Positions 5,483 through 7,752 of a stretch of DNA of 7,752 nt are shown here, in pieces. The stretch is from positions 1 through 7,752 of the forward strand of contig WJIV01000303.1 in NCBI GenBank assembly GCA_014730055.1. The letters run 5' to 3'. The notes beneath the pieces were generated by a model that saw only the letters and a list, made by a program, of their open reading frames with translations, searched no databases and was not told the DNA's origin. The translations under genes and the position numbers were made by a program. This stretch comes from Candidatus Bathyarchaeota archaeon. Lineage in GTDB: Archaea > Thermoproteota > Bathyarchaeia > TCS64. Each line of letters opens with the position of its first letter. Position 1 is the first letter of the stretch.

Positions 5483-6241
5483 TCAATTAGACGTTTTATG
5501 AGCCTTATTCCTGAGATAGCAGATATAAGAAGGCCTATCGAAGTATGAGAAAGTTGAAACAGAGACCTCATAGGTAGTAGTCCTCCCTGATTTTTTGAGA
5601 TCAAATTCGAACAGAAAGTAGCCATAATATTCAGATATGTTACTGAAGTATTTTGATATTCTTGCACTGGTAGTCTCACCCAGTTCTCTTATAATTGGGC
5701 ATCCTAAATCGTCACAGCCGACAAGTTCCATTAGCGATCTATTTGCATAGACCACATCATCGCCCGAGAGGACGAATATGCCCTCCTTGCTGTTCTCCAC
5801 CATCTTCTTGTAAAGATTCTCTATAAGCCGTTTCTCAGCAAGCCCCCTTATCCTATTGAGAAGTACTCTAAAATGCCCCGGTCCGGATTCCTTCTTGATA
5901 TAATCATCAACCCCCGAGGAGAAGGTGGATTCGGCTATATCCTCACTACCATAGCCCGTATACAGGATCAATGGCAGATCGCTGAACTCCCTCAGCTTTT
6001 CAGCGAACTCTATACCTGTCATCTCATCCATCAAATAGTCGCTTACAACGACGTCAAAGTCCTCAACCATCAGCCTCTTCAATGCTTCAGAAGGGCTCGT
6101 GACATTTTCTACCTTTATACTGTCATCGAACTTTTCTAGGAAAATCTTGGCGAACTCTAATTGATACTCCTGATCATCTAGGTACAGGACCTTGATCTCC
6201 TTTTCGAGGCTCACTTCTGTTTTCCTTCTAATACTCAACAC
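5483..6241 (-). CDS. REC-PAS signalling protein without output domain
   Basis: A complete 252-residue protein. Residues about 16-133 are a receiver: acidic pair D22-D23 in VLYLDDQE, phosphoacceptor D68 in VVSDYLMDEMTG, T95 in LILYTGYGSE, and K117 in DDYIKKE. Residues about 140-245 are a PAS domain (ENSKEGIFVLSGDDVVYANRSLMELVG and the strands after it). The protein then stops, with no DNA-binding, kinase or enzymatic domain. It must therefore work by protein contact, perhaps as a phosphorelay intermediate or a ligand-sensing partner of a kinase encoded elsewhere. Its receiver is clearly paralogous to that of the protein at 1-674. The GTG at 6241 is about 24 nt from a TATAATT box and would be leaderless. 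A GTG at 6214, with AGAAGG upstream and an N-terminus closer in length to the paralogue, is a good alternative. It diverges from the Rieske-flavoprotein gene. Confidence 0.9.
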   Translation of the reverse strand: MLSIRRKTEVSLEKEIKVLYLDDQEYQLEFAKIFLEKFDDSIKVENVTSPSEALKRLMVEDFDVVVSDYLMDEMTGIEFAEKLREFSDLPLILYTGYGSEDIAESTFSSGVDDYIKKESGPGHFRVLLNRIRGLAEKRLIENLYKKMVENSKEGIFVLSGDDVVYANRSLMELVGCDDLGCPIIRELGETTSARISKYFSNISEYYGYFLFEFDLKKSGRTTTYEVSVSTFSYFDRPSYICYLRNKAHKTSN

Positions 6242-6261
6242 ATATCAACTGGTTTAATATG

Positions 6262-6268
6262 AATTATA
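6262..6268 (-). promoter_or_regulatory. TATA-like box for the second REC-PAS gene
   Basis: TATAATT on the minus strand lies 21-27 nt upstream of the GTG at 6241, in the 98-bp divergent spacer. This would give a leaderless transcript from 6241, or a leader of about 25 nt if translation starts at 6214. Confidence 0.4.
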
Positions 6269-6301
6269 CCTTCACAAGAAGAATAGATTAAACTGCTTAG
6301 C

Positions 6302-6308
6302 TTTAAAT
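6302..6308 (+). promoter_or_regulatory. TATA-like box for the Rieske-flavoprotein gene
   Basis: TTTAAAT lies 32-38 nt upstream of the ATG at 6340, placing the expected start near 6331 with a leader of about 9 nt. It is about 34-46 bp from the opposing box at 6262-6268, so the two divergent genes could share control. Confidence 0.4.
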
Positions 6309-6339
6309 GAAAAGGTAAACTTTAGCTACTGATTAGAAG

Positions 6340-7752
6340 ATGGTTGAGAATCCTCACATGATCCCGGGCAAACCAGAGTCCCTCTGGATAGCCACAACCC
6401 CGAGCACCAGCTACCCCTCACTGAAAGAGTCAATCCAGGTCGACGTAGCAGTGGTTGGAGCAGGGATAGCCGGTGTGACCACTGCGATACTCCTCAAAGA
6501 GGAGGGATACAGCGTCGCTCTTCTTGAACGTGATAGAGTTGGGACAACCTCCACTGGGTGCACAACAGCCAAGATAACCTCGCAGCACCATTTGAAGTAC
6601 CATGAACTCATCGAGAGTATTGGACTTGATAAGACCCAGTTATACGGAGAGGCTAACGAGTACGGGATTACATTGGTAGAGGAACTTGTCGATAGATACG
6701 GGGTTAAATGCGATTTCAAGAGGGTCCCAGCATACGTCTACGCCCGAGACGGAGAATCACTTGAGAGGGTGAAGATAGAGGTTGATGCTGCTGAGCGGGC
6801 TGGACTTCCAGCGGAGTTCGTGGATGATATTCCTTTACCCTTTGAGACCCTTGGGTCTATCAGATTTTACAATCAGGCAAGATTTCACCCTCTCTCATAC
6901 GTGCAGGCACTGGCTGAGAAGATCGATGGTGGGGGTAGCTACGTTTTCGAGGAGACCAAGGCACTCAGCTTTGAGGACGGACCACCTCATGTCGTTAAGA
7001 CCGAGGGAGGAGAGGTTAAGGCCGATTATGTAGTCTCAACGACCAACTGGCCTTTTCACGATTACCCCGGGGCCTACTTCATGAGGATGCACCAGTCGAG
7101 AAGCTACGTCATAGCTCTAAGAACCCCGGATGATTTCCCCGACTCCATGTTCATCGGTGAATCTCATGGAAGTCATAGCTTCAGGATCCAGCCCATAGAA
7201 GAAGGACGGGTGATAATTATGGGAAGCGGAGAACACAAGACCGGACTGGGAAACGACACGACCAAGTATTATAAAGACCTGTACGATGACGCCCAGTCTA
7301 TGTTCGATATCGAATCGATTGAGTACCACTGGTCTAATCAGGACTGTGTAACAGCTGACCGGATCCCGTACATAGGCAGACATAACCCGATGACTGAGCA
7401 CCTCTACGTTGCTACCGGTTTCAATCTCTGGGGTATGTCGACAGGCTCCCTATCAGGAAGGCTCATAACTGATATTATAAATGGAGTGAACAATCCATGG
7501 GAGGAAGTGTTCACCCCATTAAGATTCAAACCCGGGAAGGATATAAGTGAACTAATCTCACAAGGGAAGATAGTTGTCAAAGAGCTCATGAATGCGAGGT
7601 ACCAGGAGCCAGATGCACCCAAGAAAGTACTCGATGAAACAGGACTGCAACTGGTATGCACCCACATGGGCTGTAAACCAAAGTGGAACCCTGCCGAGGA
7701 GAGCTGGGACTGCCCATGCCATGGCTCTAGGTTCTCAAAGGACGGAAAGATA
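6340..7752 (+). CDS. FAD-dependent DAO-type oxidoreductase with C-terminal Rieske domain, 3' end cut by window edge
   Basis: An open frame of 471 codons runs to the right edge. Residues about 34-400 are a D-amino-acid-oxidase-like flavoprotein: Rossmann motif G40-A-G42-I-A-G45, the ribose-binding acid E63 (LLERD), the family stretch TTAKITSQH (about 75-83), and a second FAD contact VATGFNLWGMSTGSLSG (357-373). Residues about 400-471 are a Rieske [2Fe-2S] domain with C440-x-H442 in CTHMGC and C458-x-x-H461 in CPCHGSRF. C445 and C460 occupy the disulfide positions of cytochrome bc1-type Rieske proteins. This architecture is known from Bacillus YhfW-like proteins of about 510 residues, so only a few dozen residues are missing. 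It lacks a signal peptide and is probably cytoplasmic. Substrate and electron acceptor are unknown. The ATG at 6340 is preferred because it follows the TATA-like box by the expected distance; an in-frame ATG also occurs at codon 7. It diverges from the REC-PAS gene. Confidence 0.92.
   Translation, partial: MVENPHMIPGKPESLWIATTPSTSYPSLKESIQVDVAVVGAGIAGVTTAILLKEEGYSVALLERDRVGTTSTGCTTAKITSQHHLKYHELIESIGLDKTQLYGEANEYGITLVEELVDRYGVKCDFKRVPAYVYARDGESLERVKIEVDAAERAGLPAEFVDDIPLPFETLGSIRFYNQARFHPLSYVQALAEKIDGGGSYVFEETKALSFEDGPPHVVKTEGGEVKADYVVSTTNWPFHDYPGAYFMRMHQSRSYVIALRTPDDFPDSMFIGESHGSHSFRIQPIEEGRVIIMGSGEHKTGLGNDTTKYYKDLYDDAQSMFDIESIEYHWSNQDCVTADRIPYIGRHNPMTEHLYVATGFNLWGMSTGSLSGRLITDIINGVNNPWEEVFTPLRFKPGKDISELISQGKIVVKELMNARYQEPDAPKKVLDETGLQLVCTHMGCKPKWNPAEESWDCPCHGSRFSKDGKI

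Noticed and set aside
5467..5679. 70-codon minus-strand frame at the 3' end of the second REC-PAS gene
   Set aside because: It overlaps the PAS-coding sequence in another frame on the same strand and shows no domain; I considered a frameshifted continuation of the REC-PAS protein but the PAS strands are already complete in the main frame.
5873..6139. Plus-strand frame opposite the receiver domain
   Set aside because: It is antisense to the conserved receiver residues and looks like an out-of-frame shadow.
6411..7667. Several antisense frames and one out-of-frame plus-strand frame within the flavoprotein gene
   Set aside because: The FAD and Rieske motifs define a single continuous frame; the others have no supporting features.
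1..7752. tRNA, rRNA, CRISPR array, insertion sequence or toxin-antitoxin pair
   Set aside because: No cloverleaf-like sequence, regularly spaced repeat, transposase or integrase motif, or recognisable toxin or antitoxin was seen on either strand.

Overview
The window looks like euryarchaeal chromosome, probably from a methanogen-related lineage. Starts are preceded by TATA-like boxes about 25-30 bp upstream, which suggests several leaderless or nearly leaderless mRNAs. The aminotransferase gene carries a textbook archaeal Shine-Dalgarno (AGGTGATC). A winged-helix regulator has a FilR1 (DUF1724)-like domain, and the REC-PAS proteins are of the kind common in Methanomicrobia and haloarchaea. 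ATA for Ile and AGG/AGA for Arg are frequent. No species can be named from the sequence alone. There is no tRNA, rRNA, CRISPR array, transposase or integrase.

Layout. (1) 1-674, minus: a REC-PAS signalling protein, cut by the left edge. (2) 821-2949, plus: a two-CBS-domain protein whose reading frame is broken by apparent small indels, then a B3/B4-domain protein and a branched-chain aminotransferase (ilvE), ending at a T-run. (3) 3035-5010, minus, visibly AT-richer: a FilR1-type regulator, a UbiA-family membrane prenyltransferase overlapping it by 14 bp, and a small CGHC glutaredoxin-like protein, probably one operon. (4) 5169-5426, plus: an unrecognised 85-residue, partly coiled-coil protein, divergent from the regulator. 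The shared 158-bp promoter region holds two short palindromes and a repeated 9-mer. (5) 5483-6241, minus: a second REC-PAS protein, complete, with no output domain and clearly paralogous to the first. (6) 6340 to the right edge, plus: an FAD-dependent DAO-type oxidoreductase with a C-terminal Rieske [2Fe-2S] domain, divergent from the second REC-PAS gene and missing only its last few dozen residues.

How it may fit together (inference). ilvE serves ordinary amino-acid metabolism. The minus-strand trio reads as a small regulated membrane/redox module: the regulator probably controls itself, the prenyltransferase, the thiol protein and perhaps the divergent small gene. The two REC-PAS proteins may act as phosphorelay or ligand-sensing intermediates that pass signals by protein contact. 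The Rieske-flavoprotein adds another redox activity beside the second one. The regulator-UbiA-glutaredoxin cluster with its divergent orphan gene is the part least explained by known systems.
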